Assembly: GCA_015680685.1 (NCBI GenBank)
Contig: MNCI01030582.1
Span: 364,519 to 428,518, forward strand
Source of the DNA: Gnetum montanum
Taxonomy: Eukaryota; Streptophyta; Gnetopsida; Gnetales; Gnetaceae
DNA: 64,000 nt
Direction of reading: 5' to 3'
The translations under genes were made by a program, and so were the position numbers. The first letter of the stretch is position 1. Each line of letters begins with the position of its first letter. Of the stretch, positions 11,086 to 21,711 are shown piece after piece. The notes beneath the pieces are model-generated. The model ran no database searches, was not told the origin of the DNA, and was given only the letters and a program-made list of their open reading frames with translations.

Positions 11086-13941
11086 ATGGCATCCAAATAA
11101 AAGAATCTACATGAAGGAGAACCCTTACAACCATAGGAGAAACAACCCAAAGTTGGAAGGGGCTAGTAGAAGCAAGACCAAGAACAATAAGAGGTGACCC
11201 ATGCAATGGGACCTCTTTGAGAGGAACTTGAAGTGGAATCTATTCAATAGATTTTAGAATAAGAAGTGCCTACCAAACAATCCCATTGATGAGAAGCACC
11301 TAGACCTATGCCAAGGCTTAAGCTCACTCTAACTCAAGCCTGCCTAGACGTCATCAAGTCTTGAGAAATCCAAAGATCAATTCTTCAAGAGATAAACTTT
11401 GAGCTATTTTTGGAAAAAGCTCTAGAGGATGTTAGAACACAATTGTAAACCTCTCCCATGTGGCCAGTCATCACGTCCAATGGGGAATGGTACATGGGTG
11501 AGACCTATTACTTTTGGAGTAGCTGAAGGGTAGGGTCCATTGTAAAAATCAAGGACATTCAAGTGTTCTACTTGGCAGAGGCTATTGCATAGGCATTGGG
11601 ATTTCTAAACATTGGAACATAGTTGGCTGAAATATCAACAAAAGGTGATCCTGAGGCAAAAAGGGAATGGATCCAGTGATGCTATGAGGTAAACTGTAAG
11701 GAGTCTAGTACACTCACACTGGTGGAGTGGATTTATTTCAAGATTATAGCCTATCACCTCAATCCAATGATGAAGCCAAGTAAGGTGACTACTTTTTCTA
11801 CACAAGCATGAACTACTCTAAGTGGAAAATTTGTTAACCCTCCACAATTGATTTATTTGGAGATTGAAAAGTGCTTCAAGGAAAATGAACATGGAAGGAA
11901 AACCTTGTCCCTTCTATGCCTTATCAGGAAACTTTGCAAGAGGGTAGGTATTGTTTGCTATTCAAATGACACTCTCAAGCATACTCCCTTGGCCTCATGG
12001 GTGGAAATCATGAAAGAAAAGATGCAAAAAATCACTCAAGAAGAGGATTTTCTACCACCACCACCCACTTAGGAGTCAACACTAGAGGCCCATGTAGTCC
12101 TTGAGCATCTGTAGAAAATCTAATAACAACTCTTGAGTGAACAAGAGCAACAAGGAGGAACAAGTGGGATGGATCCATCTATGTATCGGCCAACGATGAG
12201 TCACCTTAATGAGGTGGCTTGAATAGTTAGCTAGATGGAGAGAGGTGGTTTTATTTTCTCTACCCAAAGAATGCAATTACCTTCAAGGTTAGATCCCAAT
12301 GCTCAAGAGGTGATGGCGTCACTAGCAACACACCATCTATTCCCAGAAATCTCTAGGAATGCTACCCCTTTCTCGGTGAGATTAGAGGAAGGTGAAGAGG
12401 CAACTGTCTTGGTGATGTAGCACCAAGGGCAAGAGACAATAGTAGAAGTGGTAGCTAATCATGTAGTTGAAGCATTGAATATACTCGCAACATCTGTACT
12501 AGACATATCTATACTTCAAGATGTGTAGACATTTGCAGGCATGGTTAGTAAAAAATTGAATGTAGCTCAACACAAACAATTGCTAGAACAACTGGTAGGA
12601 AATAGGTAACCAACTATGGACATCTTTGATCTTTCGAAGAACATCACCACAACCCAGTTGGAGCTGTTGAATGTAAGGGGGAAATGCATCATCTTGGAAG
12701 GAAAACTTGAAATGGCTTAAGAGAAAAACTAATGCTTTGCCATGAAGGTTGCTAAACTTCATGCTTGACTTGCAAAATAAATAATCCTCAGCTCAACAAT
12801 GATAAGAGGTAAAGTTATCAAATAGCTTTAAGAATGATTTCAAAAGGCTGAGGAGGAAATAGTAATGTCCATCTTCAAATTGTCTATGGTAGAAGCTAAA
12901 ATGCACTCAGTTAAATATGACTTGAATTAGATGAGCCAAGAAAATGAAGAATTGACTACATAAAATCATTGCTTGTGAAATGTTGATGCTTGGAGAGATC
13001 AAATGCAAGAATTCATTCATCAATAGGAGGAGTAGCTTCCCAAGGTTAATACTAAACTAAGGAAATTGGTCATAGAGAACCGAAATCAATCAATGGAAGA
13101 GGTATGAACCTTGCAATAAAATTCTACCATCAATATTGCCACCTGGAAGAATGAAGCTCTCAAATTTGAGAGAGTGAAAAATCACTATAGGGACTAGGTT
13201 GGTTTGCAAAAGGAAATTAATGAAAAAGAAATTTAGATGGCAAAGGCTAAAGTAAATGAAGCCCTCCAACAACTCCAGCAAGGAAGAGAGATGTGGTAAC
13301 CCATCCTTGATGGGATTGATGCCTACAACAAAGTAGAGATTTTCTTAAAGGAGTTGCAAATTGAAAAATTGATAGAGTATATGAAGTTGACCAATCTCTA
13401 TTACATAAACTTGGCAATGTTGACAGTTAGACCACTATGGTCAGAATTGGAGAAACAAGTGGCCAACTTGTATCTACTATAAGAGGCCAAGTTCAAATGT
13501 TGTAAGGACACCAAGCAAAAGCTTGAGATTGCTAACACTAAACTTGAAGTCTTCAAAGGCTAATTCATAGATCAACAATCCATTGCTAAGGACCTAGCTA
13601 GATGAATGAATGACTACAAGGAGTTGAAGTACATCATGCGAGTGTTCAACATTGAATGCAAATAGTTTGCTACCTAGTTCATCAATGTCAAGGAGCTGTT
13701 TCCAATGATCCTGTGTCCTTGAGATGTTCTTGTTCTAACCCACATTAGGAAAGCTACATGGATGATGCATGATCCTAGAGGTAAGGAAGAGAAAATGAAA
13801 GCACTGCTAGATGCTTTCTGCCTCCTACCTAAAGTTGTAGTAGTAACAAGACAACCATAGTTGCCTCAACCACCACTAGTGCATGAAGCTGGTGAGGGTC
13901 CCTCGAAGCCTTAGCAACCACCATTTCCTAGGACTGTTTGA
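11086..13941 (+). pseudogene. Element A accessory ORF (env-position), decayed
   Basis: A 952-codon frame (frame 1 from ATG 11086 to TGA 13939-13941), riddled with stops but with no net frameshift between the blocks I could match. It is homologous over its length to the element E accessory ORF at 49016. Shared blocks: the start region, 'SLLCLIRKLCKRVGI' near 11910-11957 (E has PFPCLIRKLYRRVGI), a long Lys/Glu/Gln-rich coiled coil (about 12600-13640), and a Pro-rich tail. The N-terminal half follows the pattern of the 'putative plant transposon protein' domain; this assignment is by eye. It sits where Athila elements have their env-like gene, but I see no convincing signal peptide or membrane segment. 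Function unknown. Confidence 0.7.
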
Positions 13942-14176
13942 TCTTCTCCAACAAGATTCACACCATCAAGGAACATGTTGTTCAATTTTTGAAGAGTTGT
14001 GTCATGGTGTTCAAATTTTTGTCCTGAACACCACCATTTTTGTAATGTGTTGATCCATACACTTGGGCACTCCATTTTTTGTTAAAGTTAGTTAGTTTTT
14101 TTGTTGAAGAAAAGTTAATCAATAATCCCATACCTTCTGAATTCTATAAAAGAACTCAAGGAAAAGTTTTAATTTG

Positions 14177-14188
14177 GTTATGGGGGTA
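14177..14188 (+). other. 3' polypurine tract before LTR
   Basis: GGTTATGGGGGTA-type purine-rich stretch ending immediately before the LTR start TGATGAG at 14189. This is the expected place for the plus-strand primer of an LTR retrotransposon. Confidence 0.65.
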
Positions 14189-15081
14189 TGATGAGTCATT
14201 GTTGGTTGGTTGCATCGACAAGGCCTCGTTGATGCATCTCGCCCTATGTTGATGAGGCCTAGTTGATGCATCTCACCCTATGTCAACGAGGCCTCATTGA
14301 TGCAATGTTTATTTGTTGCATATAAATACATGCCTATTAGATGCATTTATGGTAATCTAGATTTCAATAGTAGTTAAGCTCTTGCATTTCTTTCATTTAA
14401 AAGTTAGAATTTTGTCCCTGAGTGCCTATAGTAGGAGTCATTGAGTGTACAAATCTTTATTTAAGCATTGTTGTACCTAAGCATGATAGTGTGTGCAACA
14501 ATAAAGACAAGCTTTCTAATAAACCTTATAGCACTTTGGATAGATTAGCTCTTTCATTTATGCATTCAAAGTTTTTAATTATTTCTTAATTATTCTCAAT
14601 TACTTCAAAAATATTCTTTAGCAACTGAGTTAATGAGGTTAATAAGTTAGATAGATTAAATACATAAGTACAACCACTTCAAGCGTAACACGTATTCACT
14701 TAATAATCCTAGTAGCGTAGCATTTGGTCACCCAGCAGGTTTAGGACATGTACAAAAAGTTGGAATGGATACTTATATTAGGATTACTTAAATGTTAGTA
14801 AATTAGTTAATTTAGGTTAGTTAATCAAATTACTTTGATTTACATTTAAGCACCAACTTATAGAACACAAAATGATAAAAATTGGATGCCTGAGTTACAC
14901 TTAACCATACCAACGAATGTCACAAGTGTAATTGGGAAGATAACAATTGACCTTAAGGCTAGATTAACTTCCTAAAGTTCTAGTACACTAGAAATGATGA
15001 AGTCTATGGAATTTGATCGGATCACACATGAAGGCTTTGTGATTCATATGGTTGGATGTAGGGGTACCTTACCTCTCATCA
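14189..15081 (+). mobile_element. Athila-like LTR (probable 3' LTR of A)
   Basis: An 893-bp LTR starting TGATGAG and ending CTCATCA, a perfect 7-bp terminal inverted repeat. It contains a palindrome-TATA promoter (14213-14328), an AATAAA signal (14500-14505), 'TTGGT..CC.AGTAG' repeats (about 14700-14740) and the GGTTGGATGTAGGGGTACCTT block before the end. A purine tract precedes it. It is most simply the 3' LTR of element A, but its U3 differs from what lies upstream of the 5' LTR at 1795. Confidence 0.85.
14213..14328 (+). promoter_or_regulatory. LTR promoter: AGGCCT palindromes and TATA box
   Basis: Three dyads centred on AGGCCT, with consensus CAACGAGGCCTCGTTG and outer GATG/CATC arms, begin at 14213, 14248 and 14282. 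TATAAATA follows at 14321, 18 bp after the last unit. The CpG in the arms is intact in some units and CA or TG in others. Binding of a regulator is inferred. Confidence 0.7.
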
Positions 15082-15353
15082 TTGTTCCTATTAATTCTAC
15101 CTCTATCAAAAGACATGATCTCTACAAATAGGACATCACAAAACTCATTATGATTCATGGGGATTATACCATTTGTATAAATATCATTCATAGTATCAAT
15201 GGTCACCCAAAAAACATCTACACTGGAAATCCCAAGAAGTGCATTCACAACTTGGAGAGACACCCCAATGACAAGGTCCCCAACCATGGATGTCAGTGCT
15301 CTAGCAACAACATTGGAAATCATAATATTGCTACAAAATTCTCTAATTAACAC
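15069..15353 (-). pseudogene. Accessory ORF2, N-terminal half, on inverted segment
   Basis: A minus-strand frame of 94 codons matches the start of the plus-strand ORF2 of element B at 28981. Both share 'IREF.SNI.IS', 'PQVVNA..GISS.DV' and 'TNG.I' blocks. The V-REF-x-N ... VN-x-L-GI pattern resembles the N half of the 'putative plant transposon protein' domain. The last codons run into the end of the adjacent LTR, so the true homology ends near 15085. The C-terminal half lies on the other strand at 17302 onwards. Confidence 0.7.
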
Positions 15354-15699
15354 TTCTAGAACTAGAAAATTGATTTCAATAAATGCACTCTAGTTCAACA
15401 CTTTAAAATAATCCATCAAATTTTGCTTCTTGTGTAGGGGAAAAGATAAGGAATGCTCATAGATGATGTTCATGGATAAAGTTACGTCAAACCTATGTTG
15501 AGAAATGGTGCTTTTGAAATGGGGCATGTAGGAGCTTGGTGTGCTCCTAGAACTTGCTCTTGATCTCTTCTTAGGTAGTGCACTAGATGTTCATATCTTC
15601 TTGTATGCCATTGCTTCTAAAATCATTATTATTGGTGAAGTCCTAGTCATCTCTATGGGATCATCTTTGAGGAACAGGATAAAAATGAGGATTTGAAAC

Positions 15700-15905
15700 T
15701 TTTATAACCATGAAAACAAGGGCTTTTTGACAAGAAAGAAGATATCTTTCAATAAAAAGAGCTATCTCCTCTATGATTAAAATGTCAATTATATGTCTTT
15801 ATTACATAATAGACATCTCTATTGTTCTCCATTAAATGATAGGTAGACATCTCTTGTCAAAAATATATCTCCTAGAAGATGTCTCTAATACAAGGTAAAT
15901 GTACC
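15700..15905 (-). promoter_or_regulatory. Internal promoter of inverted copia-like segment
   Basis: Read on the minus strand, a group of AGATGTCT/AGACATCT sites (about 15905 down to 15795) is followed by GGTTATAAAAG near 15711-15701. The N-terminal half of ORF2 starts about 350 bp further on. This parallels 28440-28627 in element B, where the same motif lies upstream of ORF2, and uses the motif found in the copia-like LTRs at 19191, 25655 and 31070. Confidence 0.55.
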
Positions 15906-16669
15906 TTGTAGATGAGGCTTAGTAGGATGGGGTTTTGGATAGGATGCCATGGTCTATAGTATTAAAAATAATTATCATTAATTTTTAAAAAACTTACCTA
16001 TACCTACCTTTCTTGTTGAGGAGAATGAAGGTGCTTATAAAGCTAAAGAATGAGATTCCTCTTTTGAGATTTTTTGTCTTATTTAAACTTCCTTAATCTC
16101 CAAGAATTGGCTTCCTCTCACAAATCTATTGGAAAGAGTCTCCTCATTTCCTTGTTCCTTTCTCTTTATTCTCCATTCTTTCTTGATGCCCTTGGGTTTT
16201 TGAGTAGTGCAATTCCTCCTATGATCCTACATAGATTCCCTTCTTGGTACATTTTGGTAAGACCAAGAAGTCTTATGGTATTACCATCTATTTAAATGAT
16301 AGAACCATAAGTTTCATTCCCATTAATTGTGACCAAATTAATGAAAATAATAGCATCTAACCATCCTATTTTAGTAATAGTGATTAGAATGATCAACCTT
16401 TTGATCGATGGGAGTTGCTTTTAATTGGGATGTAGTAGCTTTGTCCCTTGGAATAGTATTTTACTGAGATGGGGTTGGTGAAGATGATTCATCTCTTGTA
16501 TAATATCCAAGCCCACTCTTATCATGTGGATTTCTTCCTTGTCCTGAAACCATTTGAAGGGATTATTTTCCCTTCACCAAGCTTTTGTTTACAAGTTTGA
16601 CATCTACAATTTCTACTTTAGCTTGCTCAAAAGACAAGGTTAGTCTTTTATTCTTAGATCTTACATCTT
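15906..16669. other. Copia-like gag-ORF2 spacer, no gene
   Basis: Inverted spacer between gag and ORF2. It is weakly similar to 28000-28440 in element B read in the opposite sense, including a shared 'VRPRSLM' reading. No independent coding region was recognised. Confidence 0.45.
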
Positions 16670-17271
16670 AGAGTTATTTGGTATGATTAGAAATTATTAA
16701 ATTCAATAAAGAGATTTCTTGATCTTGTGTTTTAACTAGCTTATTCAACTTATTACAAAGATTTTGAAAAGATAATAATTCATTACATAACAAATCAAAT
16801 CTTTCTTCCTCATTAAGTTTATCATCTAAGGAGTTAGCATCATCATCTGTGAGAGCCATATATATGAGATGTGAATTTTTTTACATCATCTTCCACTTCT
16901 CCTTTACTTTGCTTCCCATTGTACCAACATGTGTAGAAGTTGATCTCTTTCATCTCTTCATTTGATTTGTTCTTTTATTGTAACCTATCATTACTAGGAC
17001 ATTTAGAGGCCATATGATCTCTTCCACTAGAAACCCAACATTCTATAGAACAACAATCAAAAGTAGAACTTGAAAAAATTTTACCTCTCTCTTTACCTTT
17101 GAAAAGATGCAATCTCTACTGATTGGAGCCTCTACCCCTCTTTGCTATAAGTTTTTGTAGCTTCCTTAAGAAAAATGCCATCTCCTCTTCACTGCCCTCA
17201 TATGGCTCATTAGGCTCCTTTTTCTTCATGGCTGATTTAATAATAATGGACAAATTCTCTTGAATAGATTC
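16670..17271 (-). pseudogene. gag: Copia-like gag, C-terminal part, inverted
   Basis: Minus-strand relic of a Ty1-copia-type Gag. A nucleocapsid zinc knuckle lies at 17040-16999, reading C-W-V-S-x4-H-x4-C. The second Cys of CX2CX4HX4C is Ser through TGT to TCT. Further on, a frame beginning MALTDDDANS (16859-16674) matches MAFTNDDHTT of element B near 27541, continuing with a shared 'RFDLLCNELLSFQ' block. Stops are frequent. The segment is inverted relative to the LTR at 18889. Confidence 0.7.
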
Positions 17272-17301
17272 ATTGCTTATGAGATTAATTTCATAAGCAA
17301 T
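17272..17301. repeat. 11-bp inverted repeat at inversion breakpoint
   Basis: ATTGCTTATGA (17272-17282) and its exact complement TCATAAGCAAT (17291-17301) flank an 8-base loop. It lies where minus-strand gag sequence meets plus-strand ORF2 sequence, so the hairpin marks the rearrangement joint. Confidence 0.8.
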
Positions 17302-18470
17302 GACTCATAATGAATTTTTTGATACCATTTTTCATAATTCTCTATTACCAAGAAGTGGGTAATTATATAGGTGTTAGATTTCCCAAGATGCTTCCACTCT
17401 CTTGCTTGTTATCTTGTATAATATTATTGTAAAAGGAGGAGGCTATAATTATATGTTATTAATACAAGCCTTTGTTCTATATTATCTTCCAACTAGGAAA
17501 CCATTAGATTTGGGGCACATTCTTTATAGGATCATGTTAGGTTTATTTACCAAAGAGAAAGTTTCTAGACACCCTCTTATTATTAGCCTACTTATTAATT
17601 AGGTAGTTGTTCCTATTTCTAATATTCCTCTTCTCAAAGGGAACATAAGTCTTGTAGAATTTTTAGAGAAAAGAAGCATCACACTTGCTAATTCTGAAGT
17701 TCAAGCTTCTCCACTTTAGAAGGTACAAATGAAGTAAGAATCATGTCCACCAAGGGCCTCTTCTCAGCTCAGGAGGTCAAAATCCATAAGTGCATAGGTG
17801 AATTCTACCATAAAGAAGGCCCTAAAATCCTTTGGTAAAACATTAGAATGATTGGATGAAATATCTATTACTTTTGTAAGAGAATGGATGAAACAGGCTT
17901 TCCACCTCCTTTAGATTATTAGTAGTTTAAGGAGATTGATACTCCTCATTGATCAAATAATGATGAAGACATTCTAGCTCTAGCTAGACATTCTATAGTA
18001 GCTGGGTCATCCCAAGGTTATGAATTGTGTAATGCATCTAATTTTGAGGATCTTGCTGCACCACCTACACATGTCTATGGGGATTCTATTTCTCATCTTG
18101 AGTAGCCTAGATTGAGTACATATGTACAAGAGGATGTTCCTCAATCATTTGAGAAATAGGTATGCTACAACTCATTGGGAGTAAGATGATCTCAAAACAT
18201 AACAACAAAAGGATACTTCCTCATCTTTTCAACATGCTCAATCTCATCTCTCTTCATCATTGTGGTTTTAGGTGAAGCTTCATCCATGAAGAGCTATTTT
18301 TGTAATATCCTCATCTAATGATGATGAGCAACATGTCTTCAACTCCAACATTAGTATTGATGATGATGAGAAGGGGACTTACTAGCCCACTCATGCATCT
18401 TCCAACTTGGATGAGGATAATGATGATATGAAGGTTAGTGGATAGAGGCTTTGCATGATCCCCTCCTTTT
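17302..18470 (+). pseudogene. Accessory ORF2, C-terminal half
   Basis: Plus-strand continuation of the ORF2 split by the inversion. It begins with 'THNEFFDT', overlapping about 75 bp of sequence also present inverted at about 15086-15160. It then reads 'DAST..LVILYNIIVKGGGYNY' and 'QAFVLYYLPTRKPLDLGHIL', matching 'NIIVKWGRYKY' and 'LDIGHIL' in element B (29300-29420). The tail is rich in Ser and Asp (near 18300-18440), as in B. Stops and small indels are present. Confidence 0.7.
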
Positions 18471-18888
18471 GGATGATGTCTAGAAAGAGGAAGAGTTTTT
18501 GTGGCTATGTGCATGTTTGTTGCCATACTATGTGCACTTTTTGTTTTGTATACCATGGGGACAATTTCTAATATGTATATCAACTATATGTGAGAGTATG
18601 GTTTATTCTTGCACTATGTATTAAGGAAAGATGGACAAATATGAACAATCTTTGGATAATTTTTTATGTTTCCATTTTCTTGTGTTGCCCTCTTGCGATT
18701 TTGGCTAATGGATATTAGCCCATTAACTACTTCATCTTATTTTCCTTTGCCTTCATTATTGCCACAAGATTATTGATATAAATATTTAATCACATATGTT
18801 TTTACCTTTAATTAATTAATCTTATGATATTATGATGTTATAGTAATTCATTTTCTCAAGTTTTTGACATCACCAAAAAAGAAAAGAT
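18471..18888. other. AT-rich 3' untranslated stretch
   Basis: No coding signal. The end (18860-18888) is purine-rich, AAAAAAGAAAAGAT, and occupies the polypurine-tract position before the copia-like LTR. In element B the equivalent is AAAAGGGGGGAGAC. Confidence 0.5.
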
Positions 18889-21590
18889 TGTCCTTTTGGT
18901 ATATCAAAACATTAAAAAAATGAAAAATGTGGAAAATGTGCTTGTGATTTTGTAGGACTTGGAAAATAAAAAATCATGATGATGAGAAGAGCATAAGATC
19001 AAGACAAGAGCTTAAATGTTTATTAGACAGAGATCAAAACAAAGAGCAAGTTGAGACTAAGATGAAAGTTAAGTTTTTAATTTGAGATGATAAAAAGTCT
19101 CAATCATGAAATGAAGACTACAAGATGTTAAGGATGTATGAATCCTACAAGTTAAATGAATATGTTTTAGTATCTGGTTTAGGCTAGACATCCTACAAAA
19201 ATAGTAGACATCCCAATTAGTACAAACATGTCCTAGTTGGAGCATTCCAAGTTAGACATTCCAATTTCTAGTGAGATGTCCCACCTACAAGTGGTTTGTT
19301 TTCTAGTGAGATGTCCCAAGCTCGAATAGAATGGTCCAACTAGTTGTTTTCTAGCTATTGCATGAATTTCAAGAACTATTTGGGAAGAAAAAAACTATAA
19401 AATAGAATGGAATCCTTATGAAAAGGATAAGAAATGTTCATTGGAATACTCAATCATTGTATACATCAAGTGAATTATTTAGTTACTCATTTCTCCATGA
19501 TTTGTGAATTTTTTCAAGTGAGCCTAAGTGTAAGGAATTTGAAAAGTATAGTTACACTTCCTCATTGATTATTTTCTCTATATATAAGCCCTATTGGATT
19601 GATGTTCTTCTTGCAAGAATGAATCTTGTGAGCTTTCTAGGACCTTGTAGGGTTAAGTATGTTTTTAGCATTAAAACACCACAAAATTTTGCATGTCATA
19701 ACCAATCTTCATCATGTAGCTTTCAATCCCATGAAACCCAAGGCAAAACTTCATTATAAATGTGAAAATTGTAATCCACAATGGGAAATTTCACATACTT
19801 TATACTTTTGAGGTTGAAAAATGCCTCATAAGTTGTCAAAGCCTCATTCCCCAAGTAAAAAACGTCACCTAGTGTCTATATTTGGGCTTGGGGGGCTATT
19901 AAAAATTACCTTTTGGAATGCCAAAAAAGGTAATTTGATGGGTTTTATCAAGGGAATACATTTTTATACACTAGAAACACATGTATGAGGGTACATCTCA
20001 CCTACCCCTAGTGTGGAAGGATTGGGGTTTTAGAAAATATTTTCCTTGCAACATGGAGACCACATGCATAGCCTAGAAACTTTCCCCCTCAATGTGGAAG
20101 TTTTTCCCCAATCTCAAAACTTTTTCCCCTAGCCTCTTAAATTTCCTCCTCCTCCCCTTAATGTGGAAGTTTCCCCCCACCGTTGAGGCTTCACCGCTAG
20201 TGTGGAAAATTTAATTCCCTAGGGTGGAAGCCACAAAAGAAAAAATTTGTCAATTCATGCACTTCAACATTGACTAGCCACTTCAACAAGCATGGTAGAG
20301 AGCTCAACATGGAAGATTCATCTCCTACATGGAAGGTGTGACCTGATTACTATTTATAATAAATAGAATTACCATGGGGGGAAGCACTTATTATGTATGG
20401 TAACCCCCCAAATTCTGGCACCAATCTCACCTAAATTTGCCAGCAATTTTGCAGCAAATTTACATCAAATTTGTAGCCAATTTGTAGCCCCATTAATGGC
20501 CCAAAGATCCTATAAAAGCTAACCTCTAACACCATTTATAGATTCGGAAACTTTTGGCATACAAATGGTTAGGTAGTTCCAAAATTTTGAGCAAATTTAG
20601 GATTCTCAAGTAATTTTCATACAGAGAATTCCATACTTGGGGCATTTTCAAGCACTCAAGAGCTCATGCAAGTTCCCATACTTGCAGTCTCTTAAACCCC
20701 AACGTGGAAGCATTGTGGCCTTGATATTTGGTGGGTTTTTAGTGTCAACACTACACTTTTGAGATCTTCAAACCCTAACATGTAGCAATCTAGCATCCAA
20801 ATTTTCCACCTTTATCACCCCCTAGTAGTGACCCAAACTATAAATCTGAGGTTGTAGCAGTGAAGGAAGGTTTGATAGCATTAGGAGTGGCTTAGCACCT
20901 AGATTTTGGAGTAGATCACATCAACATCAATAGGCTTTGAACTCTTGCAGAAGTAAACCCCATTTTTTCTCATCCAAGCACCATTTGTACACATTTTTCT
21001 AATATATTCTTTATTCTTTCATAATAAAGTTTTATGTTTTTAGTTTTGTGTTCAAAAATAAATTTTATTTTCTATACACTATTTAGATCTGTTTATATTC
21101 CCACATTTTGCATCTCATAAGTCCTTGGTTGATTTGCCAAACTAGCTAGGACACCTTGAATCCCATTTCTATCATAGAGGCCCTAGGGATTTAGGATTGG
21201 GAAACTACTTACACCAAGGATCCTTGGTTTTTTTCTAGTGATCGAGGTTTTTAGTCACAACATGCATGAAAACACTCTGTGTAGAGCTCACTTCATTTTA
21301 AAGGTTGTGATATTCTTCAAACCACTTTTTGAGCTTGTTGGAACTTTTTGAGGTTGATTGTATTTCCTATGAGAAAACACTTCAAGTAGAGGTAAAACTT
21401 TGTAAAGGTTATGGTGTCCTCTAAATAATATTTTTGAAGGAACAATGTTTGGAGGTGTGCAAGAATTCTACCATCCAAGTGGAAATGTACCCAAGTTGGG
21501 AAACCACACAAATTTATGTGAAGTTTTGGTTGTCTTGGGTTTTCGACTTGGGAAACTTATTCAATCATGCTTCAAAGTTCTTGGTCCTAA
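18889..21590 (+). mobile_element. Copia-like LTR, split by an insertion
   Basis: 18889-19685 and about 21265-21590 together correspond to the LTR of element B (25379-26456 and 30790-31862). The left part has the AGACATCC/GAGATGTCC array (19191-19330), TATAAAAT at 19396 and 'GCAAGAATGAATCTTG' repeats. The right part has 'CCCAAGTTGGGAAACCACA' and ends TTCTTGGTCCTA, near the TTCTTGATCCATA of B. About 1.58 kb of foreign sequence lies between. Confidence 0.7.
19686..21264 (+). mobile_element. Solo-LTR-like insertion in copia LTR
   Basis: A non-coding insert of about 1.58 kb interrupting the copia-like LTR; ends are approximate (AAAACAC occurs on both sides). It has LTR-like order: a zone of repeated TGTGGAAG(TTT) motifs with C-runs (about 19990-20345), TATAAAAG at 20511, and an AATAAA signal near 21021. 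No coding region. Probably a solo LTR of an otherwise unseen family. Confidence 0.5.
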
Positions 21591-21711
21591 GAAATAACTA
21601 GTAAATAGGTGCTTATAATTCTAGATGTTTAGAAGCTTTTTAGGTGGAGTTCGATGCAAGTGGACTTTCCATTTGATGGGTATTTTCAAAAGAAGGTAAA
21701 TATATTTCTTT

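Noticed and set aside
11086-13941. Accessory ORF as a true envelope gene
   Set aside because: It is in the env position, but I saw no signal peptide, membrane anchor or cleavage site; long coiled coil and Pro-rich tail argue against a surface protein.
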